Translations under genes and position numbers: made by a program
Notes under the pieces: model-generated
Seen by the model: the letters and a program-made list of their open reading frames with translations, nothing else
What the model was told of the DNA's origin: nothing
The model's database searches: none
Assembly (NCBI RefSeq): GCF_902859855.1
Contig: NZ_CADIKH010000027.1
Coordinates: forward strand, 1 to 64,000
Origin: Paraburkholderia humisilvae
GTDB lineage: Bacteria; Pseudomonadota; Gammaproteobacteria; Burkholderiales; Burkholderiaceae
Length of the DNA: 64,000 nucleotides
Direction of reading: 5' to 3'
Shown here: positions 53,874 through 63,838 of the stretch, in pieces
Position numbering within the stretch: position 1 is the first letter of the stretch
How the letters are laid out: the number at the start of each line of letters is the position of its first letter

Positions 53874-55250
53874 CTAGCGGATCGTGTTCAGCACCGCTTC
53901 GACCGCGCGCCCGAGTGCGAGCAGCGCATCGTCGCCATGCGGCGCGCCGGCGAGCATCAGGCCCACCGGGGCGCTGCCGCGCGGATGGCACGGCAGCGAC
54001 AGCGCGCAGGCGTCGAGGAAGTTGAACGCGCTCGGATTGCGCAGAATGCGGCCGTTGATGCTGAAGAACGCGTCGTCGTCGCGCGTCACGTCCGCGACGC
54101 GCGGCGGCACCATCGGCGTGGTCGGCGCGACGAGCGCGTCGAAGCGCTGCCAGAGCGGGCGGGCCGCGCCGATCATCGCGGCGCGTTCGGCCAGCAGATC
54201 GAGGTAGTCGACGGCGCTGGCGGGCTCCCCCTTCATGATGCGCAACAGCACGTGCGGGTCGTATTGATCGCGATGCCGCTCGAGCAGCGGGCGGTGCCAC
54301 GCATAAGCCTCAATCGACGAAAAGCCGATCCGATTGATCTCGGGCAACCGGTCGAGCGCCGCGAAGCGTACGTCCGAGACGATCGCGCCCGCGGCTTCGA
54401 GATGCTTGAGCGCGGTGTCGAGCGCCTGCTCGACCTCGGGGTCGAGACCTTCGTTCATATAGTTGGTCAGCACGCCGAGGCGCACGCCTTCGAGCGGACG
54501 CGCCGCCGGGATCACCGGTTCGAGGCCGGCCAGCATCCGGTCGACGAGCGCACAGCAGGCGACCGTCACGCCGATCGGGCCGAACGAATCCAGCGTGGTC
54601 GACAGCGGCACGCCGCCTTCCCGTGGCACGCGCGCCGCGGTCGGTTTGAAGCCGGTCAGCCCGCAGAACGACGCGGGCACGCGGATCGAGCCACCGGTAT
54701 CGGTGCCGAGCGCAACCGCCGCCATGCCGTCGGCGACCGATGCCGCCGCGCCGGACGACGACCCGCCCGATACCCGTTCGTCGCCTTTCACGTCGCGCCG
54801 GTACGGTGACAGCGGATTGCCGTAGTGCGGGTTCAGGCCGACCGCGGAGAACGCGAACTCGCTCATGTTGGTGCGCCCGATCAGCACGGCGCCCGCGCGT
54901 TTCAGACGTGCGACGCTCAGCGCGTCGGTCCGCGCGGGCGGCGCGTCGGCGAGCGCGAGCGACCCGGCGCGCGTGCGCTGGCCGGCGATATCGAACAGGT
55001 CCTTGATCGAGACCGGAACGCCGGCGAGCGGCGACAGCACCGTGCCGGCCGCGCGCAGCCTGTCGTGCGCGTCGGCGGCGGCGCGTGCGCCTGGCGCGTC
55101 GACGTCGATAAACACGGTCGACCCCTGGCCGGCGGGATCGGCGATCCGCTCGAGCGCGGTTTCGATGAGCGCGCGGCTCGTCGTGCGGCCTGCGGCCAGA
55201 TCGGCGGCGAGTTGGGCGAGGGGCGGGAAGGGTGTGAATTCGGTGGTCAT
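53874..55250 (-). CDS. Amidase (amidase-signature family)
   Basis: A 458-residue amidase of the GatA/AtzF superfamily. Catalytic Lys is in VSIKDLFD, the Gly/Ser-rich signature GGSSSGAAASVADGM and the Ser nucleophile segment DTGGSIRVPASFCG are intact. No gatB or gatC is nearby, so a free amidase rather than tRNA amidotransferase. Substrate unknown. Confidence 0.9.
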   Translation of the reverse strand: MTTEFTPFPPLAQLAADLAAGRTTSRALIETALERIADPAGQGSTVFIDVDAPGARAAADAHDRLRAAGTVLSPLAGVPVSIKDLFDIAGQRTRAGSLALADAPPARTDALSVARLKRAGAVLIGRTNMSEFAFSAVGLNPHYGNPLSPYRRDVKGDERVSGGSSSGAAASVADGMAAVALGTDTGGSIRVPASFCGLTGFKPTAARVPREGGVPLSTTLDSFGPIGVTVACCALVDRMLAGLEPVIPAARPLEGVRLGVLTNYMNEGLDPEVEQALDTALKHLEAAGAIVSDVRFAALDRLPEINRIGFSSIEAYAWHRPLLERHRDQYDPHVLLRIMKGEPASAVDYLDLLAERAAMIGAARPLWQRFDALVAPTTPMVPPRVADVTRDDDAFFSINGRILRNPSAFNFLDACALSLPCHPRGSAPVGLMLAGAPHGDDALLALGRAVEAVLNTIR

Positions 55251-55399
55251 GGTGTGAAGTCGCGATCGGGAGCCAGAACGGCTCCTATTGTGACGTGTCC
55301 ATTAATTGGACCGCTGCTCATGCGCATCAATCATTCGGCGATATCGCTTTGTGCGATACCATCGCAGCTTGAAGTTTACTTTTTGTAAGGAATTCGGCT

Positions 55400-57157
55400 A
55401 TGCACCAAGGTATCGGCTTCATTCAGGATCTGGCAGTCGTGATGGCGTTGGCAGGCGTCGTCACGGTACTGTTCCATCGCCTGAAGCAGCCGGTGGTGCT
55501 CGGCTATATCGCGGCTGGCGTGATCATCGGCCCCTATACGCCGCCTTTCCAGCTGATCCGCGATCAGCAGACCATCCAGACGCTCGGCGAACTCGGCGTC
55601 GTGTTCCTGATGTTCTCGCTCGGGCTTGAGTTCAGCCTGCGCAAGCTGTTCCGCGTCGGGGCGACAGCGATCGTCGCCGCGCTGTCGGAAATCGTGTTGA
55701 TGGTGTGGATCGGCTACGAGATCGGCAGCGCGTTCGGCTGGAGCTTGATGGATGCGCTTTTTCTCGGTGCGATTCTCGCGATCTCGTCGACCACGATCAT
55801 CGTGAAGGCGCTCGCGGAACTCGGCTTGAAGCGCGAAGCATTCGCGCAGTCCGTGTTCGGCATTCTGATTGTCGAAGATATCCTGGGCATCGCGATCCTC
55901 GTGCTGCTGTCCGGCATCGCGCAGACGGGCTCGCTGTCCGCGGGCGTTGCGTTCGTCACGCTCGGCAAGCTGCTGCTCTTCATGACGGTGTCGCTCGTGA
56001 TCGGCATTCTGGTCGTGCCGCGCGCACTGAATTACGTGGCGCGCTCGCGCAGTGACGAAATGCTGCTCGTGTCAGTGCTCGGCTTCTGCTTCGGGTTCTG
56101 CCTGCTGGTCGTCAAGCTCGACTACAGCATTGCGCTCGGCGCGTTCCTGATCGGCGCGATCATGGCCGAGTCGCGCCATCTGCATCGCATCGAGCATCTG
56201 ATCGCGCCGCTGCGCGATGCGTTCTCCGCGATCTTCTTCGTGACGATCGGGCTGATGCTGAACCCGGCGGTCCTCGTTGACTACGCGTGGCCGATCGCGG
56301 TCATCACGGTCGCGGTGATCGTCGGCAAGATCGTGTCGTGCGGTCTGGGCACTTTTCTCTCCGGCAAGGACGGACGCACCGCGATGCGGGTCGGCATGAC
56401 CGTGTCGCAGATCGGCGAGTTCTCATTCATCATCGCGTCGCTCGGCCTGACACTGAAGGTGACGAGCGCCTTTCTGTATCCGATCGCGGTTGCCGTCTCG
56501 GCGCTGACGACGCTGTTCACGCCGTATCTGATCCGCGCGGCCGATCCGTTGACCCAGCGCCTCGCGCGGTCGATGCCGCGCGCGGTGTCCAATGTGTTCG
56601 GTCTGTACGGGCAGTGGCTGCGTAGCCTGCATCCCGCGAGCGGCGAGCCGACGCTTTTTGGCATCACGCGCCGGATCATTCTGCAGATCGCGGTGAATCT
56701 CGCGCTGGTCGTGGCGATTTTTCTCGGTGCGTCGTACGGCGCGCCGGTCGCGAGCCCGCTGCTGGCCGGCTGGGTGCCAGCCGAACCGATGCAGCGTGTC
56801 GTGCTGTGGAGCGCGGCGCTGATCGTGTCATTGCCGTTTCTGATCGCCGTTTACAGGAAGACGAAAGCGCTCGCGCTATTGCTGGCCGAAGTCAGCGTGC
56901 AGCCGGCGAATGCAGGGTTCCTGACGCGCGCGCTGCGCTACGCGATTTCGGATCTGGTGCCGGTCGTGTCGATGATTGGTGTTTTTCTGCTGGTGGCCGC
57001 GCTGTCGGGCACGATCCTGCCGCCGACCGGCCTGCTGATCGCGGTGCTCGTGTGCGCGGCGGTACTGGTGACTGTGCTGTGGCGCTGGTTCGTGCGCATT
57101 CATGCATCGATGCAGATTGCGCTGCGCGAGACACTTGATGAGCAGCCCGATCCTTGA
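55400..57157 (+). CDS. CPA2 family cation:proton antiporter (KefB-like)
   Basis: A 585-residue membrane protein with 12-13 helices of the Na+/H+ exchanger fold (SISTTIIV-like ISSTTIIVKAL segment, then VEDILGIAIL) followed by about three further helices and a short polar tail. The RCK/TrkA-N regulatory domain of KefB/KefC is absent. Likely K+/H+ or Na+/H+ exchange. Confidence 0.88.
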   Translation: MHQGIGFIQDLAVVMALAGVVTVLFHRLKQPVVLGYIAAGVIIGPYTPPFQLIRDQQTIQTLGELGVVFLMFSLGLEFSLRKLFRVGATAIVAALSEIVLMVWIGYEIGSAFGWSLMDALFLGAILAISSTTIIVKALAELGLKREAFAQSVFGILIVEDILGIAILVLLSGIAQTGSLSAGVAFVTLGKLLLFMTVSLVIGILVVPRALNYVARSRSDEMLLVSVLGFCFGFCLLVVKLDYSIALGAFLIGAIMAESRHLHRIEHLIAPLRDAFSAIFFVTIGLMLNPAVLVDYAWPIAVITVAVIVGKIVSCGLGTFLSGKDGRTAMRVGMTVSQIGEFSFIIASLGLTLKVTSAFLYPIAVAVSALTTLFTPYLIRAADPLTQRLARSMPRAVSNVFGLYGQWLRSLHPASGEPTLFGITRRIILQIAVNLALVVAIFLGASYGAPVASPLLAGWVPAEPMQRVVLWSAALIVSLPFLIAVYRKTKALALLLAEVSVQPANAGFLTRALRYAISDLVPVVSMIGVFLLVAALSGTILPPTGLLIAVLVCAAVLVTVLWRWFVRIHASMQIALRETLDEQPDP

Positions 57158-57370
57158 CGGGGCGATTTCGGGTCGTGCTGCGGGTATGCGCTCGCGAGCT
57201 TCATGCGCCGGGCTACGGGCTTGCAGCGCGGTGACGCGATGTAACGTGTGGTGAACCCGGGTGTGACCGGATGTGACCAAATGTGTGCTGGTTTGCCGGT
57301 CACCGCGTGCTGGCGGATAATCAGGGTATATCCATTCGTTCGCGCGCCGCTGCGTGCCTGACATATCGTC

Positions 57371-58894
57371 ATGAGCGAAAACAAGCCCGATAACGCCGGA
57401 CCGTCCGGTACGCCATCCGCCACCATTCCGCCGGACGCTTCAACGTCCGCTACCCATTCCGCTTCGGCTTCAGGTTCCGCTTCGCCGGCCGGTTCACAGG
57501 CTGGTTCACAGACCGCTTCACAGGCTGCTCCACCGTCCGGTTCGAAGGACGAAGCAACGCCGGCGGCGTCCACCCCGCTGGCGGCCAAAGAAGCCGCCGC
57601 CACCGATGCTCCCGAAAGCGCGTCCAATGTGACACCGCAACGCGCGGCCGGCGCGGCGCAAACCGGTGCGATGTATCAGGGCCGTGCCGCGGCGAGCGGT
57701 GCGACGGTCGAGCGGCCGGCTCCGCTACGTGGGCAGCAATCGGCGTATGCAACCGAAGCGCCCCGGCCCGCGGTGGGTGCCGCGGCATCGCCTTTGAATG
57801 CTCCGCCGAGCCCGCAGCTAACTCCACAGCCGTCCGCGCCAAACCCGGCGGCCGTGGCGGCCGCTGCCGATGCCGCTAGCACGCAGGCCGCCGCGGCTGC
57901 CGCAAGCAGTGCCGCCGGCGAGGGCGCAGCGGCCGGCTCGCCACCGCCCGGCTTCGGCGCGGCGCCGGATTTCGGCGCCTACCATCCGCCGCCGCCGGGC
58001 TCGATTCCGCCGAACCCGGCGTATCTGCGGCGCAACGATTCGGCGTGGTCGGTATTCGGCCGTGTGCTCGCTGCGCGTGCACGGCGAATCTTCGATCGCG
58101 CGGGCCAGCGAATCACGCAACGTACCTTGCGCATCGGTGTGTCGGCGCGACTCTTCCACCCGGAACCCGGCGCGAAGGGACTGCGCGGCAAGACGCTGCA
58201 GTATCTGGAGGAATCGATCGCGCACTGGGTGATGTCGCGCGATGTGCTCGTGTTCATGATTCCAACCGTCGGCCACGAAGGGATGCTGCACCCGAGCAAC
58301 ATCCGTTTGCGCGACTATGCAAAGACTCTCGACGGACTGCTGCTGCAAGGCGGCGCGGATGTGTCGCCGCAGTCGTACGCGGAAACGTCGACGCGTCCCG
58401 AATGGCCCGGCGATCGCGTGCGCGACATGTACGAGCTCGAGCTGCTGCATGAGTTCGTCGAATCGGGCAAGCCGGTGCTCGGTGTGTGCCGCGGCTGTCA
58501 GCTGATCAACGTCGCGTTCGGCGGCACGCTGTATCAGGATATTGCGACCGATGTGCCGACGGCCGGCGTGCATGTGAGCGAGCAATACGATCAGCATCGG
58601 CACGCGGTTCACTTTCCGGAGGGTTCGACGCTCGCGAACATGTTCCCCGGCCGGCAAGAGGCGATCGTCAACTCGATTCACCACCAGGCGGTGAACGTAC
58701 TGGGGCGGGATCTGAATATCGAAGCGGTGTCGGCGGAAGACGGCATCATCGAGGCGGTTCGCTACCGGCGCGCGCCGTTCGTGGTTGGCGTGCAGTGGCA
58801 CCCGGAGTTTCACCGCGCAGGCGGCGCCGAACTGCTCGATTGCACGCCGCTGCTCGATACGTTTCTGCGGGTCGCGCGCGAAACGCGTTTCTGA
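57371..58894 (+). CDS. Class I glutamine amidotransferase-like hydrolase (PuuD/peptidase C26) with disordered N-terminus
   Basis: A 507-residue protein. Residues 1 to about 225 are low complexity (Ala, Ser, Pro, Thr, Gln), predicted disordered. From about 255 the peptidase C26 domain has GVCRGCQLINVAFGG (nucleophile Cys), SIHHQAVN and VQWHPEF with the His-Glu pair. Gamma-glutamyl-GABA hydrolases (polyamine breakdown) are the best-known relatives. The N-terminal part is far longer than in PuuD (about 254 residues total). Confidence 0.85.
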   Translation: MSENKPDNAGPSGTPSATIPPDASTSATHSASASGSASPAGSQAGSQTASQAAPPSGSKDEATPAASTPLAAKEAAATDAPESASNVTPQRAAGAAQTGAMYQGRAAASGATVERPAPLRGQQSAYATEAPRPAVGAAASPLNAPPSPQLTPQPSAPNPAAVAAAADAASTQAAAAAASSAAGEGAAAGSPPPGFGAAPDFGAYHPPPPGSIPPNPAYLRRNDSAWSVFGRVLAARARRIFDRAGQRITQRTLRIGVSARLFHPEPGAKGLRGKTLQYLEESIAHWVMSRDVLVFMIPTVGHEGMLHPSNIRLRDYAKTLDGLLLQGGADVSPQSYAETSTRPEWPGDRVRDMYELELLHEFVESGKPVLGVCRGCQLINVAFGGTLYQDIATDVPTAGVHVSEQYDQHRHAVHFPEGSTLANMFPGRQEAIVNSIHHQAVNVLGRDLNIEAVSAEDGIIEAVRYRRAPFVVGVQWHPEFHRAGGAELLDCTPLLDTFLRVARETRF

Positions 58895-59070
58895 TGAGTC
58901 CTGGCGTTGCGGCGGGCGTGGCTCGCCGGTGACTGACCGGCCGATGCCGGTCGCCGCACGCCACTGATCCGTTGTTTTATCTCGATTTAAAGTCCCGTCA
59001 AACCTCGTTTTTTCACTGTCAAACCGCGCGATAATCCACGGCTGTTTTCTGGAATCGCATGGAGCATGCA

Positions 59071-59736
59071 GTGAACAAGCACCCGTTATCGGTTCGGCGC
59101 GCGATGCTGCTCGCAGTCGCCTGCGCGACGGTTCTGTCGCCGGGCGCCACCTTCGCAGCCTCCGGGTTCGACGCCGCGGCCAATATGGATCACGCAGGTA
59201 TCGGCGCGAACCCCGCCGACGCTGGCGCGCACGGGGACGTCGCCGAACTGACCCGGCTGATTCAAAGCGCGTCGCTTAACGAATTGCGTACGACGTACAA
59301 CGGCGGCTATGGCGCGTCGCTCTTTTTCCACGCGCGGGATCTAACCTACTACGTCGCGCTGTTTCAGGACAAACATTTCTGGCGCGTGATCAAGCTGCCG
59401 GACGAAGCGCGCGCGGAAGAGATCTACGTGAGCTTCGCGAAGCAGACTGAACAACTCGCCGACGTCGACATTCGGCGAACGAAGCTGCAGGCGCAGACCG
59501 CTTATATCGAACGGATGATCGGGCTGTCCGAAGACCGCGCTAAACGTCTGCAGGCGGATCTCGGCGTCGCACGCGATCAGCAGGCGAAGGTGGCCGAATA
59601 TCAGCGCCAGGCGCGCAGCGAAGCGCTCGTGCTGCGCGATGAAAAGGAAAAGGCGCAATCGCAGTTGCGTCTGTTGCAGCAACAGGTGCAACAACTGCAG
59701 CAGCAGAGCGAAGCAGGGTTGCCTGCGGCAAGGTAG
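59071..59736 (+). CDS. DUF2968 family exported protein
   Basis: About 221 residues. Signal peptide (through TFAAS), then a globular part (AELTRLIQSASLNELRTTYN, YYVALFQDKHFWRV) and a long C-terminal coiled coil (about 120-215) ending in a Gln-rich stretch QQQVQQLQQQ. GGAG six bases before GTG 59071; ATG 59059 is an alternative start. Function of the family is unknown; a structural periplasmic role is a guess. Confidence 0.82.
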   Translation: MNKHPLSVRRAMLLAVACATVLSPGATFAASGFDAAANMDHAGIGANPADAGAHGDVAELTRLIQSASLNELRTTYNGGYGASLFFHARDLTYYVALFQDKHFWRVIKLPDEARAEEIYVSFAKQTEQLADVDIRRTKLQAQTAYIERMIGLSEDRAKRLQADLGVARDQQAKVAEYQRQARSEALVLRDEKEKAQSQLRLLQQQVQQLQQQSEAGLPAAR

Positions 59737-59899
59737 CGGGTAGCGCATCGGGTTGAGGCGTACCCTGAAACGTCAATATTCCGGTCGAAGTGCCGGGCTG
59801 CTGGCGGGTGGTGGTAAGAAAGCGCGTGTGCAGCCTGAGTGTGCTGTCTGATTGACGCGCCTCGTGCCGAGAAAAAGTGGGAGGGGCCTAAGACGATGG

Positions 59900-61075
59900 T
59901 TATCGGGAGAAGAGCTCCGGCACCTCGGTCACGCGCCGCTGCGACATGTGGTTCATCCACGAAGTGTCATTGGCGATCACGTTGTTGCCTTGTGGGCGTT
60001 GCGTTGGTGTGGCGTTTGCACCGGGGGTTGCAGCGGAGTTTACATGATAAGTGCGTGCAGACATCATCACCGATCCATAATCGTCGCTCGTAAGCGCAGA
60101 CGGTGTCGGCGGCGAATACTCGCCCGCCGGTGACGGTTTCGCGTTCGTTTCCGCCGAACGGCTCACGGCCGACCGGGCCAACGCTACTGCGTCGCGGCCC
60201 GTCCATGTCGCGGTCTTGCTGTGGTGTGGGGTAACCGGTGCGGCTTCGCGTGACGCGACCTTGATTTTGAGTGGCGACGCAGTGGCCGAAGCGGCCGTCG
60301 CTTGCGGCGCATCGTCGTGCGCTGTGCTTGCCGTGGCTCGACTGCCGGCAGGCGAACCCGTCGCGTGCGCGTGGGCCGGCGCGACTGAACCCGGTTGCGA
60401 CGCTTTTGCGAATGGTCTCGACGCGAACGAATCGACATTCGCGACCGTGCTTGTATCGACAGCATGAACGTTGTCGCGATCTGACTTGCCGACTCCGGTC
60501 GACCGGGTCTCGTGCGAAACCGGGTTGCCGGACCGGTTGACGCTCGCAACTGCCGCCACGCGCGGCGTTTCGATTTGGGCGGCGCGCGACGGCGCGGGCG
60601 TATGCGTCGCCGGGGCCAAGGTGTTTGTGTGTCCGCGTTGCGGAAGGTCGAGCACGATCCACGCAAGCATCGCCGCGCCGCCGATTGCCACTGCGCTGCC
60701 CAGTCGCAGGTTCGACGGGCCGTGCGACGCGCGCATAGCGGGCTGCACGGTCCGCATGCCGGCTGCCGATACACCACAAGAAGCCGCTACGCCGCCGGCT
60801 TGCGCTGCGGCATCCCCCTTCGCGGTAACAGGCGCGCTTGCCACGGCCCGCGCGGGGTGCGGCTCCCATTTGCACATTGAGCGAATCGCCTGTGACGACA
60901 GACAGAACGTGCGCAATATCGCCGCGTACAGCGCCTTTAGCTCGATGCGCAAGCTGACGTTAGGCGGCAGCAGCGCCCATTCGCGTCCAAACGATTCAGA
61001 GATGGCACCGAGTGGACGCAGCGAAGGCAGCGCCACGGCACCTTCGACCGGAATGAAAGGGATACTCGTGGACAT
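59900..61075 (-). CDS. Unrecognised single-pass membrane protein
   Basis: 391 residues. The N-terminal ~100 residues form a cytoplasmic-like domain (MSTSIPFIPVEGAVALPSL start). One clear transmembrane helix lies near 124-143 (AVAIGGAAMLAWIVLDL). The rest is a long Ala/Ser/Thr-rich, probably disordered extracytoplasmic tail, with a SDDYGSVMMSARTYHV segment near the end. The shape is reminiscent of TonB/GspB-type linkers. GGAGG lies 11 bases before ATG 61075. No family recognised. Confidence 0.65.
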   Translation of the reverse strand: MSTSIPFIPVEGAVALPSLRPLGAISESFGREWALLPPNVSLRIELKALYAAILRTFCLSSQAIRSMCKWEPHPARAVASAPVTAKGDAAAQAGGVAASCGVSAAGMRTVQPAMRASHGPSNLRLGSAVAIGGAAMLAWIVLDLPQRGHTNTLAPATHTPAPSRAAQIETPRVAAVASVNRSGNPVSHETRSTGVGKSDRDNVHAVDTSTVANVDSFASRPFAKASQPGSVAPAHAHATGSPAGSRATASTAHDDAPQATAASATASPLKIKVASREAAPVTPHHSKTATWTGRDAVALARSAVSRSAETNAKPSPAGEYSPPTPSALTSDDYGSVMMSARTYHVNSAATPGANATPTQRPQGNNVIANDTSWMNHMSQRRVTEVPELFSR

Positions 61076-61288
61076 CGCTCGGCAAGCCTCCGTCTGAAAA
61101 GAGATGCGTGGCCTTGCCGGGATCAGGAAGGGTTGGCTGGACACGCATGCCGGCCTTTGGGATCGACGGTGTCTCAAAATAGCCAGCGAGTGCGTGATGA
61201 TGCCGTGGCCCGCGCGTCCGCACGATCGGACGAGTCCGAAAACGGGCGGCGCGAAGGCCGTGACTGGCCCGCGCGTGGGCAGCCTGCT

Positions 61289-61840
61289 TTATCTGTGTGG
61301 TGCGAGGCGCGGTGCGGCGTCGTCGAGGCGGTACAGATAGCGAAGCATCGTGATATCGACGCCGCCGACGCGATCCGGCTCCGTGCCTGACAGCCGCCAG
61401 CCGCGCCGCTCATAGAATGCGATCGCGGCGGTGTTGCCTTCGATCACATACAGGCACAGTTGCGTTTCACCCTGCTCGCGCGCCCAGCGCTGTACCGCGT
61501 GCATCAGCAGGCTGCCCGCGCCGTTGCGTTGATGGGCTGGCAACGCATGCAGATTGTCGAGCAACGCACCCCACGGCGAGCCGGGCTGGCGTTCGACGCA
61601 CGCGAACGCGATCGGCTCGGCGCGGCGTTCGGCGATCAGCACAAGGCGCTGTTCCGCGCCGGGGGCGTTCATCCGTGCGTGCCAATAGGTCGCGCGTTCG
61701 CGAACCACTTCGCTATCGAGGAAATCGTCCGGCAGCAGCCCGCGATAGGTCGCCTGCCAGCTCGCCGCATGGATCGACGCGACGAGATCGGCGTCGGCTG
61801 CGCTCGCGGCGCGCAGCGAAAGTGAAGGGGTGGCATGCAT
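61289..61840 (-). CDS. GNAT family N-acetyltransferase
   Basis: 183 residues. The acetyl-CoA site is seen as LHALPAHQRNGAGSLLMHAV (Arg-x-x-Gly-x-Gly/Ala form), followed by NTAAIAFYERRGWRLSG. An ATG at 61840 gives the family start. Substrate unknown; RimI/YhfO-like small acetyltransferases are similar. Confidence 0.88.
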   Translation of the reverse strand: MHATPSLSLRAASAADADLVASIHAASWQATYRGLLPDDFLDSEVVRERATYWHARMNAPGAEQRLVLIAERRAEPIAFACVERQPGSPWGALLDNLHALPAHQRNGAGSLLMHAVQRWAREQGETQLCLYVIEGNTAAIAFYERRGWRLSGTEPDRVGGVDITMLRYLYRLDDAAPRLAPHR

Positions 61841-61987
61841 CGAGCTGGGATCGAGCGGAAGTCCGGGACGAAAACGTGGGGCAGCGTGTCGAGACGCCCA
61901 TACGACGATTCTATGGGCCGCGATGCGCCGCCGCCAGTTTCGTGTGCCCGCTGGTTGCGTCGATTTGCACGGGCGCGTCGCTGGGCG

Positions 61988-63838
61988 TTACACGTCGTCG
62001 CGTAGCGCGAGCGCGACGGCGCCGACCACCTCGTCCCATGCGCCGGGCCGTGGCTGACGCACGAGTCGTGCACCCGGATACCACGGGCTGCGCGTGTCGC
62101 CGGTGAACCAGCGCCAGTCTGCCGAAAACGGCAGCATCAGCCACAACGGCTTGCGCAGCGCGCCCGTCAGATGGGCAATCGACGTGTCGACCGACACGAC
62201 CGCGTCGAGCCGTTCGACGACCGCCGCGGTATCGGCGAAATCGCCGATACGCGCGCCGAAGCAGTGGATCGACTTCGCGCGCGGGTGCGCCGCCAGCGCG
62301 GCGCGTTCGGCGTCGCTCAATTCAGGCTGCAGCACGATCCAGTCGATGCCGTCGAGGGCGAACAGCGGATCGAGTGCCGTGAGCGGCAACGCGCGATTTT
62401 CCTGCTTCTGAATGCGGCCGGACCACGCGAGACCGATCTTTCGCTTCGCGTGACCGCCGAGCGAACCGCGCCATTTGCGCCGGTAAGCGGTCGTCGCGCT
62501 GAGGTACGGCGTGCGCGCGGGAATCGTGTCGAACGTCGTGCCGAGCGCGAGCGGCAAGCTCAGGAGCGGGATTTGCAGATCGGTGCGCGGGCGCGGCACG
62601 CCTTGTGCGATCAGATCGACGCCCCATTGCTGCGCGGCGGGCGCAAGCAACGGGACGAGTTGCGGTTGCACTTCGAGCACGACGCGCGCGGCACGCTCCG
62701 CGGCGAGCGGCACGAAACGCACGAACTGCAGCGTGTCGCCGAAGCCCTGTTCCGCGTACACGAAGAGCGTGCGCGTGTCGGCCGGTTCGCCGCGCCAGCG
62801 CGGCAGCGCCGGGGCGCCCGGCTGGGTCGCCGATTCAAGCCGCCATTCGTACTCGGGCAGACCGCGCTCGAAATTGCCGAGCGTCAGATGCGTGACCGCG
62901 CGATGCAGATGCGCGAGGCCGAGATCGGGCCGCAGCCGTAGCGCTTCGTCGAAGGCGCGCAGCGCGGCCGCGTAGGCGCCGAGCGCCTGGTGCGCGGTGC
63001 CGAGGCCTAGCCACGCAAGCGCGAACTTCGGATCGAAACCAATCGCGCGCTCGAAACGCGGTAGTGCATCCGCATGCCGTCCCGACGCGGCAAGCGCATT
63101 GCCGAGACCGAATAGCGCCGGCGGCAACTGCGGCTGCAGCGCGAGCACCGCATCGAATGCGCGTGCGGCGTCGACGTAGCGGCCGGTTGCATGCAGCGTA
63201 TTGCCCAGGTTGAAGTGCGCGGCGACGAAGCGCGGCTCGACGGCGAGCGCCGCGCGAAACTGCTCGATCGCCTGATCGGATTCGTCGAGCGCGTTCAACG
63301 CCATGCCGAGGTTGTTGTGCGCGCCCGCGTGGCCGGGCCGTAGTTCGAGCGCGCGCCGGAACGAGTCGATCGCTTCTTCGTGCTGGCCGAGCGCGTGCAA
63401 CGCGTTGCCGAGATTGTTGTGCGATGACGCGTCGTCCGGCTGCAGGTCAAGCGAGCGGCGAAACGCGTCGGCCGCATCTTCATGGCGGCCGGCCGCGGCA
63501 TAGGCATTGCCGAGGTTGTAGTGCGCCATCGGAAACGATGGCGCGAGCGACAGCGCATTGCGAAAACGCTCGATCGCATCGTCGAGCTGGCCCAGCGCCT
63601 TGAGCGTGTTGCCAAGATTGAGTTGCAGCGCGGCATCCTGCGGGCGCAGGTCCGCGGCGCGCTTGACAAGCGCGGCGGCCTCCGCGTGCTGGCCTTGCTG
63701 GTGGCGCAGCACGCCGAGCAGATGCAGTGCATCGACATGAACAGGATCGACTTCGAGCGTCGCGCGGTAGCCGCGTTCGGCGTCGTCGAGGCGGCCGTCA
63801 CGATGCGCCGCGAACGCGCGGTCGAAAACTGGATGCAT
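61988..63838 (-). CDS. TPR protein with C-terminal glycosyltransferase-9-like domain
   Basis: 616 residues. About ten 34-residue TPR units cover 1-350, with repeated NLGNALHALGQHEEAIDSFR-like helices. The C-terminal half (about 370-616) resembles GT-B glycosyltransferases of family 9: GDTLQFVRFVPL near its start and VVSVDTSIAHLTGAL near the nucleotide-sugar site. Such proteins glycosylate envelope or flagellar proteins in some bacteria; target unknown. ATG 63838 is chosen; the extension to 64000 is not family-like. Confidence 0.82.
   Translation of the reverse strand: MHPVFDRAFAAHRDGRLDDAERGYRATLEVDPVHVDALHLLGVLRHQQGQHAEAAALVKRAADLRPQDAALQLNLGNTLKALGQLDDAIERFRNALSLAPSFPMAHYNLGNAYAAAGRHEDAADAFRRSLDLQPDDASSHNNLGNALHALGQHEEAIDSFRRALELRPGHAGAHNNLGMALNALDESDQAIEQFRAALAVEPRFVAAHFNLGNTLHATGRYVDAARAFDAVLALQPQLPPALFGLGNALAASGRHADALPRFERAIGFDPKFALAWLGLGTAHQALGAYAAALRAFDEALRLRPDLGLAHLHRAVTHLTLGNFERGLPEYEWRLESATQPGAPALPRWRGEPADTRTLFVYAEQGFGDTLQFVRFVPLAAERAARVVLEVQPQLVPLLAPAAQQWGVDLIAQGVPRPRTDLQIPLLSLPLALGTTFDTIPARTPYLSATTAYRRKWRGSLGGHAKRKIGLAWSGRIQKQENRALPLTALDPLFALDGIDWIVLQPELSDAERAALAAHPRAKSIHCFGARIGDFADTAAVVERLDAVVSVDTSIAHLTGALRKPLWLMLPFSADWRWFTGDTRSPWYPGARLVRQPRPGAWDEVVGAVALALRDDV

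Noticed and set aside
53152..53877. 241-codon rightward frame over dsbB
   Set aside because: Antisense shadow of dsbB; the leftward frame has the DsbB motifs.
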